From: Nyssa sinensis
Lineage: Eukaryota > Streptophyta > Magnoliopsida > Cornales > Nyssaceae
NCBI GenBank assembly: GCA_008638375.1
Contig: CM018051.1
Span: forward strand, 12,244,387 to 12,308,386
Direction of reading: 5' to 3'
DNA length: 64,000 nt
Shown here: positions 1-10,266 of the stretch, one piece after another
How the letters are laid out: each line of letters opens with the position of its first letter
Numbering within the stretch: position 1 is the stretch's first letter
The notes under the pieces: generated by a model
The model's input: the letters and a program-made list of their open reading frames with translations, nothing else
The model's database searches: none
What the model was told of the DNA's origin: nothing
Position numbers and translations under genes: made by a program

Positions 1-18
1 ATCCACCCCTCGTTGTAT

Positions 19-237
19 TCAATGTAGTCCCAACACTAAGTCCATAGACAAGTCTTCCCAAATAGACTTACGAGTTGGTAAATGAGTATAAAACCCAAGG
101 TTTTGTGACAAACCTTTAAATACTTGGAAAGTATACCACTTTCGAATATAATTACCAATGTACATCTTGACTTGTGGCCAAAAGTAAATCTTTTCTATGC
201 CTGCTATTATTTTGCCTCTACCCATGTGTCCACTCAA
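19..237 (-). pseudogene. Integrase zinc-binding (H2C2) fragment and start of the catalytic core
   Basis: The 72-residue reading contains the H-x-G-x-x-K-x-x-x-x-I pattern, then Y/F-W-P-x-V, then a decayed pair of cysteines (one is now Y in K-W-Y-T-F-Q). This is the HHCC module at the N terminus of retroviral-type integrase. It is followed by W-E-D-L-S-M-D-L-V-L-G-L, the block holding the first catalytic Asp of the DDE core. The second and third acidic residues would lie off the left edge. The damaged zinc ligands and the stop codon after residue 72 indicate a dead copy. Confidence 0.75.
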
Positions 238-599
238 CCCACTAGTTTATAAATCATGAATAAACTTCTCTCGCAATGATATTTGAAGGACACACAAACG
301 GTTTCCCTTGAGCAAGTACTCCTTATGCACATAGGAATTTGCAATAGCCTGAGACTCCTTGTACTTGGCTTAAATATCCTTAAAATCAACATGTTCTTCA
401 TACAACTCCTTCAAGAACTCATATCCAACAACCTCTTGAACTAAGGTCACAAGAAGATTAGCTCTTTCACTCAAAGCATCTGCAACTCAATTCAAGCAAC
501 CAAATTTGTGTTTAATGACAAAAGGAACTTTTGAAGGAACGTGGACCATCTCATATGTATCTTGTTCAAGTGCTTTTGGCTATTGATATACTTTAAAGC

Positions 600-923
600 T
601 TAGTGATTTGTGTATAACAAAAACTCTCGTTGTGTAAAGTAATGCTTCCAATGCTTCAAAGCTCGAAAAATTACATAAAACTCTTGATCATAAGTGCTTC
701 GCTTTTGGCGAGTCTCATTCAGCTTCTCACTAAAGAATGCTATTGATCGCTTCTTTTGAGACAAGATTGCTGCAATGCCAACTCCACTCGCATAACACTC
801 CACCTCAAAGATTTTTTCAAAGCTAAGCAAGGCCAAAATTATAGTAGTGCATAATTTCTCTTTAATCAATGCGAAGCTCTTTTCTACCTCTTCACCCCAA
901 TTAGACTTTCCTACTTCAAGCAT
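600..923 (-). pseudogene. Ty3/gypsy RNase H domain fragment
   Basis: The reading shows a W-G-E-E-V-E-K-S-F lead-in, then [26 protein letters not shown] and L-K-H-W-K-H-Y, the usual order of a Ty3/gypsy RNase H. The catalytic Asp of the expected C-D-A-S-G motif is replaced by Tyr, so activity would be lost. The final L-Y-T-N-H also deviates from the usual D-H. It lies downstream of the RT fragment at 983-1567 in element sense. Confidence 0.75.
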
Positions 924-982
924 TCTGTAATTTCACTAAAATCGCAGATAAATCTTTGATAAAATGTTGTTATCTACACCTT

Positions 983-1567
983 CTATTCATTCACATGAAT
1001 GTCATTTACACTAACCACATAGACCAAAAATAATAAATTATTAGTCATAAAACTACACTTTCTATTATTGATGAATAATTTATTTTCTAGTAACACTGTT
1101 AGGATCTGTCGTAGATAATCAAAGTGCTCAAATTTATTGTAGATAAGGATATCATCAAAGTAAACAACAATAAATTTCTTAAAAAAAGGCCTCAAAGTCT
1201 GATTCATGACTAGCATAAAGGTACTAGATGGATTGGTTAAATTAAAAGACATCACCAACCACTTATACAAGTCATCTTGTGTTTTGAACATAGTTTTTTA
1301 TTCATCATCGGGCCTAATTTGAATCTTATAGTAGCTACTACGAAGATTAATCTTGGGAAATAACTTTGAACCCTTAAGCATATCAAGCATGTCATCCAAG
1401 CATGAAATAAGAAATTTGTACTTGATGGTGATCTTGTTAATGGCTTTACAATCTATGCACATATGCCAACTGTCATTCTTCTTTGGCACCAACAAAGGTG
1501 GAACCGAGGACTCATGCTTTCTTGAATGAACCCTTTTTTTTAGCAAATCTTTTACCTTCTCTCTCAA
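983..1567 (-). pseudogene. Ty3/gypsy reverse transcriptase, frameshifted
   Basis: Two adjacent minus-strand readings make up an RT. The N-terminal part (1298-1567) carries [13 protein letters not shown], the decayed C-I-D-C-K-A-I-N-K and L-D-D-M-L-D. The C-terminal part (983-1291) carries the intact catalytic motif Y-F-D-D-I-L-I-Y and the region around L-L-F-L-V-Y-V-V. The two halves are separated by a stop near 1295. A Lys-rich tract and several substitutions at normally constant positions show long decay. Confidence 0.8.
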
Positions 1568-2452
1568 AATCTCGTTCTCCTTTGGACTATTTTGTAATGG
1601 GTCAGACTTGGAAGGCTTGCACCCAATACTAGATCAATATGGTGTTAAATGTCCCTTATTAGAGGTAAGAAATTAGACAGATCATCATAAACTAACTTGC
1701 TGAACTTTTTTAACAATGACTACAACTTTTCTGGTACAACCACAACTATTTCTGCCTTTGGATCCTCAATCACCAATGTTTTAACCACAAAAACATAAAC
1801 TTCATGTGCATCATTAGCTTCAGCCATGAAATTTGCTTCAGAGCTGGATAAAACTAACATAGACTGCCCTCTACTTTAGAACTGTTAGTCATAAAATCAA
1901 ATTTTGAAGGAGTCATAAAAGTTGTGTGCTCCTAAAGTGAACATATAAACATTATCTTTGTCCCTATAAGTAATATCAACATCATAATGCCATTCTACCT
2001 AACAACACATGACAACCATCAATATCAACTATATCAAAAATTACTTCATCGCGATAAAGTTTACCAATTGAAATAGGAAAACAATAAATTTATGTTACCT
2101 TTGCTTTTGGTCTCTTTTTTAATATAACTAATTATGTAAGGAGAATGATGTTTTTTTGCATGCAGTTTCATATGATCCACCGGCTTCTTAGCCATAAATT
2201 CTTGCAATTACCACTATAAACAATTAAATTATAAACCTTTCGATTAACTGTATAGTATGATCGAAGGATTTTGTGGCATTAGTTCATGTCTAACTGCTTT
2301 CGCATGTACAGAAACCGCTACACCACATAGTTGACTCGTTCTCCATCTTATCCTGTGAATTTTGCCACATCATAAAAATCATCTTCTCCAACTGGTCCCT
2401 CTTCATCTACTTCTTCCACAGCCTCATCATTCTCAACATAATTAATAGGATG

Positions 2453-2773
2453 TCAATCTTGACACCTATTCGAACTTTGTTTAGGTTTCCTATAGCGATA
2501 ACACTTATTAGGTGTAGGCTTGACATAAGAATTTGCATTTAAAGTGGGAATCACCTTCTTTGGAGGGTCTTTGTTAGCACTTCCCTTTGGATAATTCGCA
2601 CCTTGCGACTGGGTCTGGATAGGTCGAATAAAAGATTGAACTTTCGCTGCTTGAATACCTTTTCCTTTGTCACTCGTAACATACGAGGACTCAAGAAAAC
2701 TCCTGCGAAAGGGCATTAGACTTGAACTCCCAGCCCTTCTTTCTCTCTTCAACAGTTCTACCTTCAGCACCAT
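2453..2773 (-). pseudogene. gag C-terminal region with degenerate zinc knuckle
   Basis: This Lys/Ser/Pro-rich segment ends in C-Y-R-Y-R-K-P-K-Q-S-S-N-R-C. It corresponds to a CCHC zinc knuckle in which the second Cys has become Tyr and the His has become Gln. Its place upstream of RT in element sense fits the nucleocapsid part of gag. The interval 1568-2452 between it and RT should hold protease and linker, but I recognise no clear D-T/S-G motif there. Confidence 0.6.
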
Positions 2774-3356
2774 ATTATAAACCTTATCAATAGTCCATAA
2801 AACCTACAAGCCAAGTTTATCACGAATTGAAGGCTTGAGTTCACTCAGATATCGCACCACCATCTATCTTTTTGTCTCAACTAGATTATTACGAACACAC
2901 AATCTATTAAAGTCTATTGTATAACAAAAAACTGAACGGCTACCCTAGGTACAATTCTAGTATACCTAAAATAGGTATCACTCATAATTCGGAAAGAGAA
3001 ATCTATCTATCACGTACTGCTCCATCTTCATCCAAGTTCAAACCGGTTACTTGCTTCGTCGTTACCGATTTTGCTACAATTGATTCCACTAAACTACTAC
3101 TTCACCCTTTAATTTAAAAGTAAAAAGCTTAACCATCTTGTTCTTTAGAATCTCCACCATGTTCAATAATTGGTGAACCTCATAAATCCAGTCAAGAAAA
3201 TCCTTGATGTTAACATTTCTGTTAAAAGCAACAATGTCGGCCTTTATCCGATAATCCTCAAACTCTCATTTTTTTTCTCATAGACCTATGAATCTCGTAG
3301 TCCTCCTCATTATCAGAATCTAACATACCTCCATAAGCAGGTTGCCTTTGGGGACA

Positions 3357-3545
3357 TCAATCTGGTATATCTCTATCTTTAGGTTGGTCTCGGGCAAATC
3401 CTCTGACACGGTTTATGTTGACTAAGAGGTCTCTAGGGACATTAAGATTGAGTCCCATAAGTGCATCTTCATGTGCACCAAGCTGATCGTTGATCTGTAT
3501 GAACGGTTGCTTATGGTCAACACTCACCACGTATAAAGCTTCCAT
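3357..3545 (-). pseudogene. Short open segment at the expected gag start of the minus-strand gypsy element
   Basis: This 62-residue reading precedes the gag zinc-knuckle fragment in element sense. It is rich in Asn, Asp and Arg, and I do not recognise a domain in it. Its position directly after the leader suggests the gag N terminus, but that is inference from position only. Confidence 0.35.
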
Positions 3546-4030
3546 CTCACAAAAGTCAATGGAATTTGTGTGTTCTCAAATCTGTCATTTGCCCTTGAGT
3601 CAGGAAAATCCTCTCTCTAATCCTAGCTAACGCAACACGAAAATGTGAATAGGAATTGAACACGTTGAATTTCTTGATAACCAAATAGCACGTACGGGGA
3701 TTACTCACCCAAAAATAAAAGAACTTTCGAATTCGAAATTTATTATTGATAAAATTGAATAATAAGGGTCCAATACGTCATATTTATAGAGCTAAAACTG
3801 CTAATCCTAATAGACTATTAATTCCTTCTACTAGTATAATTAGGAAACTATAATTCCTTATATTTGTTGAATAAGGAACTACTAATACTAATCTGAACAC
3901 AATTAGGAAATCAAAAAATTCAAGTGGCTGAAAATTAGAGGGTCAAAATCAAAAATCCACACATTACTCATTTTTTGAGTCGCCTCGGATCATCGTCGAT
4001 TCACACACGACTTTGCTTTAAACGAGTTTT
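3546..4030 (-). other. Leader / 5' LTR-like remnant of the minus-strand gypsy element
   Basis: On the minus strand this interval has a TATA-like CTATAAATA (plus strand 3782-3790 region) followed within about 60 bases by an AATAAA-like tract, the usual spacing of promoter and polyadenylation signal in an LTR. No primer binding site or clean TG/CA termini could be fixed, so the limits are approximate. It could also be unrelated AT-rich spacer. Confidence 0.35.
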
Positions 4031-4562
4031 GAAACGCTACTATTGATTTATGAAATCAAATGCCAATTATTCTACATTAGCGTTTTCATTGGATTGGTGT
4101 AAGTGTTATCAAAACATTTTGGGAAAAGATGAAATTAAAAGTTCAATCCTTATTATAAATCATGAATATTTGACACGTATACAATGCACACATGTTTTTT
4201 TATATTTTAGTTAAAATCAAATAGACATGTGATATATATATATATATATATTTCATGTGATTACATACATGACATAATTCTGAGTAGGAAGAAATTTCTC
4301 TTACTACTATACTTAATTTGGAATCAAGTATTGTCATTTATGTTTTCTAAAATATGTATTTCACTAATTGATGATGTATAGTGTAGATGTATATCCATGT
4401 TTTTATGTTTATGCATGCTAGCATGTATGGAACAAAAGTCATCAACCACCTAAGAGACCCTTTCGTCTAAGTCTCGTGTATCCCAAACCATACCTCAACA
4501 ATCATGGAGAACTGTCCCTGTCCAAGTCTCTTTCTATCTCCTCTCTCCCCCGCTCTGTCCTC
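4031..4562. other. Upstream region of the polygalacturonase gene, includes an (AT)n tract
   Basis: This AT-rich upstream sequence has an (AT)n run at 4230-4251 and a pyrimidine-rich stretch at 4520-4560. I see no coding sequence. It lies between the gypsy remnant and the TATA box and probably holds whatever cis-regulation the polygalacturonase has. Confidence 0.5.
4230..4251. repeat. (AT)n microsatellite
   Basis: About 11 units in the polygalacturonase upstream region. Confidence 0.9.
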
Positions 4563-4570
4563 TATAAATA
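4563..4570 (+). promoter_or_regulatory. Probable TATA box of the polygalacturonase gene
   Basis: TATAAATA follows a CT-rich stretch and lies 131 bases before the start codon at 4701. That leaves about 100 bases of 5' UTR if transcription starts around 30 bases downstream. It is the best TATA match in the preceding few hundred bases. Confidence 0.6.
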
Positions 4571-4700
4571 CAGTAGCTCATCATGACATTTTTAATTTAT
4601 AACTTCAATTCCATACCTCTTATCATCGATCCTATCAATCTCCATACCTAGTTTTCGGATAATCTTTATCTCTCTCTTATTTACAAAAGAAGCAATACTT

Positions 4701-5096
4701 ATGATGCCTCTCCAAATAAATTTCTTTCCATTCGTCATCATTATTCTCTCGTCTATTTCATGTTATGTCAGTCTTCATAAGGACCCACCACGTTATTATT
4801 TTCAGGAAGAATCTGGCTATGATTTTCAAGCATATCCTTCATATTTCAACACCATCGACTACAGCGAATTCGAGGATTCAATGAACCTTGAAAGCACAAT
4901 CTTTCCGTTTAGGAAGTTTGATAAAGTTGGTAAGCTTGCAGCTTCAGTACCTAAAACAACAGTTAACGTAGATGATTTTGGAGCTGAAGGTGATGGCCAA
5001 ACTGATGACACCAAGGTACCCACTTAGTGTCAATGATGGATTTAGATTCTCCATATTTTTTCGCTTATTGTTATAATTTATGTGACAGTTTGAGAA

Positions 5097-5158
<62 letters not shown>

Positions 5159-5363
5159 CATTTGAAATGTGAATTTTACAAAGTTCGATCATCAATGTGT
5201 AATCTTTCAGGCATTTCGGAAAGCTTGGAAGGCAGCTTGTTCAAATATGGGAACCGTTTTTGTGGTGCCTCAGAACAGGAACTATCTTCTTAAGCCAGTT
5301 AGATTCACTGGTCCCTGCAAGTCTGATCTTACCATGCAGGTGAGATTAAATATCTAAATACAA

Positions 5364-5422
<59 letters not shown>

Positions 5423-7444
5423 TGCGTATGCACATACATATTTAGAGAGGGAGGGAGGGATTCTAGCTTTCTTCAATACACAATATGATATTAAAAAAAT
5501 CAGATCAATGGAACCCTTGAAGCATCTGATGATCGATCAGCTTACAAAAAAGATAGAAGGCACTGGCTCGTCTTTGACGATGTTGAAAATCTAACAGTTG
5601 AAGGTGATGGAATTATCAATGGCAATGGGAAGATATGGTGGCAAAATTCATGCAAAATCAATAAATCTCTTGTAAGCCATTTCCAATTCTGATCAAAGTC
5701 TTCCAATATTTCTTCTTTTTGTTATTGTAACCTTTTCCATTTTTCAACTTTATCTAATCAATGGCTGATTATAACTCCCTTTTTCTACTGATATGCAGCC
5801 GTGCAAGGATGCACCGACGGTATGTTAATGGCTTTATATTAGCTTAATTATGTTATATTAGCATGACAAGTATTGTTTTTCATTTAATCTTTTATCATGT
5901 AGAAACCCTTTCCATTGTGGGTAAGACTTCTCACTTCTGATATGATTTTGTTGTGTGTTACTCCAAGTAAGTATCATTTGATGAAAGATCAAGCCAAAAG
6001 CTGCTAAATTCAACCTTTCATCCTTTCCTCATGGAGTAACGTATCATTCTCAAATTTTTATACCAGATTTTGACTCTCATATGGTTTCTTGATCTATTAT
6101 TGGGTCAATTCAGTTGCATCATTTAATGTATCGTTAGAGATGCGTTGTTACATCATTTTTCATTTTAATTTTTATGAAAGAAAGTTAATATTCTAATTTT
6201 GTCGACAATTATAAGCATGGTAAATTTAACTCAGGACCTCTAAATTTATTATACGTCTTTTAAATCAACTCTCCCACTATCCGGATTATGTTGTTACATC
6301 ATTAATTGAGAATCAAAATTTTATAAAATAAATTAAAAATAACAAAATTATTATTCGTGATGTTATTCGGGCAAGATTAAATGCTATTACCGTTGGCTTG
6401 ACCTTACAAAACAAAAACAAAAAAGATTTTCTTAAAAAAATTGTTTAAATTTTTAGATGCCACGGTTTGCTGTTATCTAAATGTAACTACTACTGCTTTG
6501 GCCTAGTTGTAATTTAGGACTACATGGATACACCATCGAATATTGTAATTGATGGACTCGAATCTGAGTAACAACAAGAAAAGGAGGGTGCATGATGTAT
6601 GACCGAGATTTCTATCCATGCGTGACTCCACATGACCAGGTTTATTTGGTTATGGTAGTAACACTTCAATTTCCAGTTGTCACATGGAGTTTTTGGACTT
6701 TTATTAGTCACTGACGACCAATGTTGCTATCAACTCCAGCTATTTATGGTTCTATCCCGCAACAAATTCTTTTAAAAAATGTTATGAGTGATGCTATATA
6801 TTACCATTTTTTTTTTTCATTACGATGATTTTGTTTTTGATAATTCGGTCAACTAATTTAGGAGATTAATCTCACCGTTCACTAACGAGAGCCCAATTAA
6901 AATTGGCATAACGTCCCGTATAGAACGGTCCTAAGAAAAAATGACATCCACTGAATTTCGACCTGACGATTTCGAAATACAAGTCCCTTAGTTGTTGTCG
7001 ACATAATGTACTATTTATATGACAACATATAATTATTTTAAATTTTCTCCAATATAATCTCTTCAACACACCAACCAAAACAATAAATCAGAGCATTTTT
7101 CTTCTTATCTTATTCTAGATATGGATAGATAATTTCTTCATTTTTTTTACCCAATTAAGAACTTTGTTTTGGCAGGCGTTAACCTTCTACAATTGCAAGA
7201 ACTTAGTAGTGAAGAACATGAATATCCAAAATGCACAGCAAATTCATGTTTCTTTTCAGAAATGTTTGAATGTTCAGGCTTCCAATATGACCGTGACCGC
7301 ACCACAGAATAGCCCCAACACTGATGGAATTCATGTTACAAACAGCCAAAACATCCAAATTACAAGTTCTGTCATAGGAACAGGTAAACTTTTATTGAAA
7401 AGAACAGAATTTTTTTTATGCAAAATACTAACAACACCCACACA

Positions 7445-7498
<54 letters not shown>

Positions 7499-8040
7499 CC
7501 TAATATATCTCCTTGATTTGATGTATTGAAGGTGATGACTGTATCTCAATCGTAAATGGGTCCCAGAAAGTGCAAGCCATGGATATAACCTGTGGACCAG
7601 GTCATGGAATCAGGTCCTAGATTCAAACCCCTAATAACTAGCTCTAAATACACCAATTTCAAATTAAATATTTCATAATTAATTCTAACTTTTTGCACTC
7701 TGCATATTAACTTATTTTATATTATCTTAGTATATTCTGATTTTCTTTTTTCCTTTTTACGGTGAGCTCAGCGTTGGAAGCTTAGGATCTCGAAATTCAA
7801 AAGCTTATGTTTCAAATATAATAGTAAATGGAGCTGAGCTTTCCAATACTACAAATGGAGTCAGGATCAAAACATGGCAGGTAAGTGAATTTCTTCAATT
7901 GACCTGCATGCATCTGTGTGTGTGTGTGTACATATATATATATAAACATTACTTTTACAATTCAAGCATAAACACACATATATTCAAGGATATATATGTT
8001 TTTATTGCATGGTCAACATCCAAAGTGTTCACTTATCACC

Positions 8041-8071
<31 letters not shown>

Positions 8072-9206
8072 AAAAAAGCAAAATTTTCATCCTAGTGTTA
8101 TATGCAGGGAGGATCTGGAAATGCGAGCAACATTATATTTCAGAATATCAAAATGCATAATGTGACCAACCCAATAATCATAGACCAAAACTACTGTGAC
8201 CAAGATGATCCTTGTAAAGAACAGGTAAAGAAACTAATTAAACCTGAGAAATCACCATAATCATGAAGGAATAACATTGCACTGATGCAAATCATCTGTG
8301 TTTGATTTAATCCCAGAAATCAGCTGTGCAAGTGAAAAACGTGGTGTACCGGAACATTACAGGAACAAGTGCTTCTGATATGGCCATAAAAATTGATTGC
8401 AGTAAGAGCTTTCCATGTCAGGGGATTGTGCTGCAAGATATTAACATAACACGAGGAGAAGCAACAACAAAAGCTTCATGCAATAATGTCAAAATGAAAG
8501 AAATAGGAGTTGTTTCACCACAGTGCCATGATGAGAACAAGGTAACTACAAGATTAATTATCATGCCATAGTTTTTTTTTTTTTTTTTACGCTGACTTAC
8601 CAATTACAGCTCCTTTGAGTGCATAAGCAGTCAAAATAAGGTTCCAATTTAAAATTCGACCCCCAAGAATCAGATATCAAATAAAACGAGACTCTGAAAG
8701 CATGACTCAAGCTAGGAATCTATTGAGGATATAATCTTTTATCCTGAACATCTTATTATTAAGAGCAATAGTAATAGTAAAAATTATTTTAATCATCTTA
8801 AAACTAAATTTTACTGGTACTACAATACTAAAAAACTATTTTTTGATAGTATTGTCATTCTTCTTCCTACTATTATATTTTGAGTATTGAAACAAAAACA
8901 AACTTGGTTAAGTTTGGACCATGCATTTAGAATAATTTGAATCGTTGAGATGGATAATAGTATTTAAAACAAAAGTCATATTTGAAAACATATTTGACTC
9001 GCTCAAATTTTAAAAACATGAATAAGTAATTATCAAAGACTCAATCGTTGAAGTTGATCTAATTGAGCTAAACAAGACAGTTTATCATCATATCATAGTA
9101 CTATACTAATTATACAGAAAAAAAATGATATTACCATTGTTCTTTATCAGTTCATTTGAATTTGAAATGTTCTTTGCAGCCATGGACAAAAGATGATTCA
9201 CTATGA
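4701..9206 (+). CDS. Polygalacturonase (pectin-degrading glycoside hydrolase family 28), 10 exons
   Basis: Exons by GT-AG junctions with continuous frame: 4701-5015, 5211-5339, 5504-5671, 5799-5819, 7176-7383, 7532-7613, 7772-7880, 8108-8224, 8317-8541 and 9180-9206. Together they encode 466 aa. Residues 1-26 form a hydrophobic signal peptide, so the enzyme should be secreted to the cell wall. The family's four signatures are intact: N-T-D-G at 259-262, G-D-D-C at 281-284, G-H-G at 304-306 and R-I-K at 339-341. The catalytic Asp residues would be 261, 282 and 283, with His305. Plant GH28 enzymes hydrolyse alpha-1,4 bonds of homogalacturonan. A ~60-residue stretch between the signal peptide and the D-D-F-G-A core start is longer than in many relatives. 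Exon 4 is a 21-base microexon. No premature stop is seen, so the gene looks functional. Endo versus exo action cannot be told. Confidence 0.93.
5098..5158. repeat. (AT)n microsatellite in intron 1 of the polygalacturonase
   Basis: About 30 units, with one interruption near 5131. Confidence 0.95.
5377..5421. repeat. (AT)n(AC)n microsatellite in intron 2 of the polygalacturonase
   Basis: AT run at 5377-5412 followed by five AC units. Confidence 0.95.
5799..5819 (+). other. 21-base microexon (exon 4) of the polygalacturonase
   Basis: Seven codons (P-C-K-D-A-P-T) are bounded by a TGCAG acceptor and a GTATG donor. They are required to join K-S-L of exon 3 to A-L-T-F-Y of exon 5, as in family members where C-x-x-A-P-T-A-L-T-F is contiguous. 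The frame is kept because the length is a multiple of three. Confidence 0.85.
5820..7175 (+). other. Intron 4 of the polygalacturonase, unusually long (1356 bp)
   Basis: The other introns measure 92-638 bases. This one is more than twice the next largest, AT-rich and without coding signal. Its size suggests a past insertion, but I could not find clean terminal repeats or a target duplication. Confidence 0.6.
7441..7498. repeat. (CA)n(TA)n microsatellite in intron 5 of the polygalacturonase
   Basis: CA run with one CGCG-like interruption, then eight TA units. Confidence 0.95.
8039..8077. repeat. C23A16 homopolymer pair in intron 7 of the polygalacturonase
   Basis: Twenty-three consecutive C (8039-8061) followed by sixteen A (8062-8077) lie 30 bases before the exon 8 acceptor. 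Confidence 0.95.
8542..9179 (+). other. Intron 9 of the polygalacturonase (638 bp) before an 8-codon last exon
   Basis: The intron has a GTAACT donor and a TTTGCAG acceptor. The last exon adds only P-W-T-K-D-D-S-L and the stop TGA. If the intron were retained, the reading would stop within 10 codons of the exon 9 end, so the splice changes just the C-terminal tail. That makes this last junction less secure than the others. Confidence 0.6.
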
Positions 9207-9672
9207 TGCAAGGATAGAAGGGTCTTAATGTTTAGAAATATATGTATTTGCATCCTATGTTCTGTTGTGTTACATTTAATTTCTGATTCAGACCCATAAG
9301 AAAAAAAATGATGGGATGAAACTAATCAACATTCACTTAATTAATGTAATTTTCTACTAAGAAAATGGTTGTGCTTGTAATATGCATATGCGCATGTATG
9401 GGCATATTTCAAATTTTACCTCTTCACCATTTAGATTTTACTTATATGATAAATATATCTCCACTGTGAATTAATGATGTATGTCATGAACTAAATTAGA
9501 TGAAAGCTAACTATTTTTTTCTTATTTTTTGGTATTAATTATTTCAGGTCTCAATGGAGTTGCATGGAGAACTCTTTGGCTTCCATAAGTAGTTTCTTAT
9601 AGTGACTAGGATGATTGGTGTACATTCTGAATATAGAAGTTTATTATTTGTATTCTGAAAAGGAAAAAAATG
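9207..9672 (+). other. 3' flank of the polygalacturonase
   Basis: AT-rich sequence lies between the stop codon and the LINE. It presumably contains the 3' UTR and polyadenylation site, but I cannot single out one signal among several AATAA-like words. No coding sequence is seen. Confidence 0.5.
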
Positions 9673-9682
9673 AGTTTGATTG
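9673..9682. repeat. Left target-site duplication of the LINE (AGTTTGATTG)
   Basis: This is the same 10-base word as 17764-17773, immediately outside the LINE tail. The match may extend by two T residues that cannot be told apart from the tail. Confidence 0.65.
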
Positions 9683-9804
9683 TTTTTTTTTATTTGGGTA
9701 AGTAAGAAGAATTTTATTGAACATAGCAAAACTAGACAGAGAAAAGGGCGACAAACAGACCATGGCCCCAGCAAAAAGTATACAAGGCAGTAAATTTAAC
9801 TATT

Positions 9805-9809
9805 ATTTG
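9805..9809. repeat. Target-site duplication ATTTG, left
   Basis: This matches 16972-16976 exactly. Five bases is the usual length for LTR-retrotransposon integrases. Confidence 0.8.
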
Positions 9810-10254
9810 TGAAGGAAATATATGAAATAACACTTGGGCTGAACCGGTTACCTCTTGTAGTTCGGGTTCGCGAAAATGGAAAGAACCAACTTGTGTTACG
9901 AGCTTCTCTATTATGTACGTCGATGTAAAAACCTTTCTTGTCAATAGGACGACTTCAAAATTGAGTTGCCTTTTTACTTCTATAATTCAAGTCCAGAGGT
10001 CTTGCGAGGCGCGATGGTAATCTCGCAAGAATCTTAGAGAGAAAAGGGAGAGAGGATCCAGAAGAGTTGACGGATAATGAAAAATCCTCTCACACCCATC
10101 GCATAACTAAAAACGCGGTATATATTTGCATTGGTTGAAATTCGAAACCAACCAAATAATGATAAGAATTTTAATCTTATCACAACTCTTATTCAAATCT
10201 TGTGGATGCCTAAATGGCTATGGGTTCGGGTCAAGCCCATCCCAATATCCAACA
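9810..10254 (-). repeat. 3' LTR (445 bp) of the LARD-like element
   Basis: It aligns with 16706-16971 over its two ends, for example the segment around 10035-10254 against 16750-16971. It contains about 180 bases (around 9835-10020) absent from the other LTR. Its termini read TG and CA on the minus strand. Confidence 0.85.
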
Positions 10255-10266
10255 TCTCCCATTCAT
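10255..10266 (-). other. Polypurine tract of the LARD-like element
   Basis: On the minus strand the sequence GAATGGGAGAT directly abuts the 3' LTR. That is the expected place and composition for the plus-strand primer. Confidence 0.6.

Larger units (their letters stand above)
1..4030 (-). mobile_element. Decayed Ty3/gypsy chromovirus (CRM-like), 3' part cut by window edge
   Basis: Reading the minus strand from about 3545 down to 1, gag, RT, RNase H and the integrase zinc-binding region appear in Ty3/gypsy order. The RT wording ([32 protein letters not shown]) resembles plant CRM-type chromoviruses; the lineage is inferred by eye. The domains lie in different frames with stops between them, and about 45 residues expected between RT and RNase H are missing around 923-983. 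Integrase continues beyond the left window edge. The element ends roughly 0.7 kb upstream of the polygalacturonase start and lies in the opposite orientation to it. Confidence 0.8.

Noticed and set aside
5027..5293. Ile/Tyr-rich frames over polygalacturonase introns 1 and 2
   Set aside because: They are translations of (AT)n runs plus exon 2 in the wrong frame; the spliced gene explains the region.
6180..7080. Transposon inside polygalacturonase intron 4
   Set aside because: Length suggests one, but I could not find terminal repeats or a target duplication, so no element is claimed.
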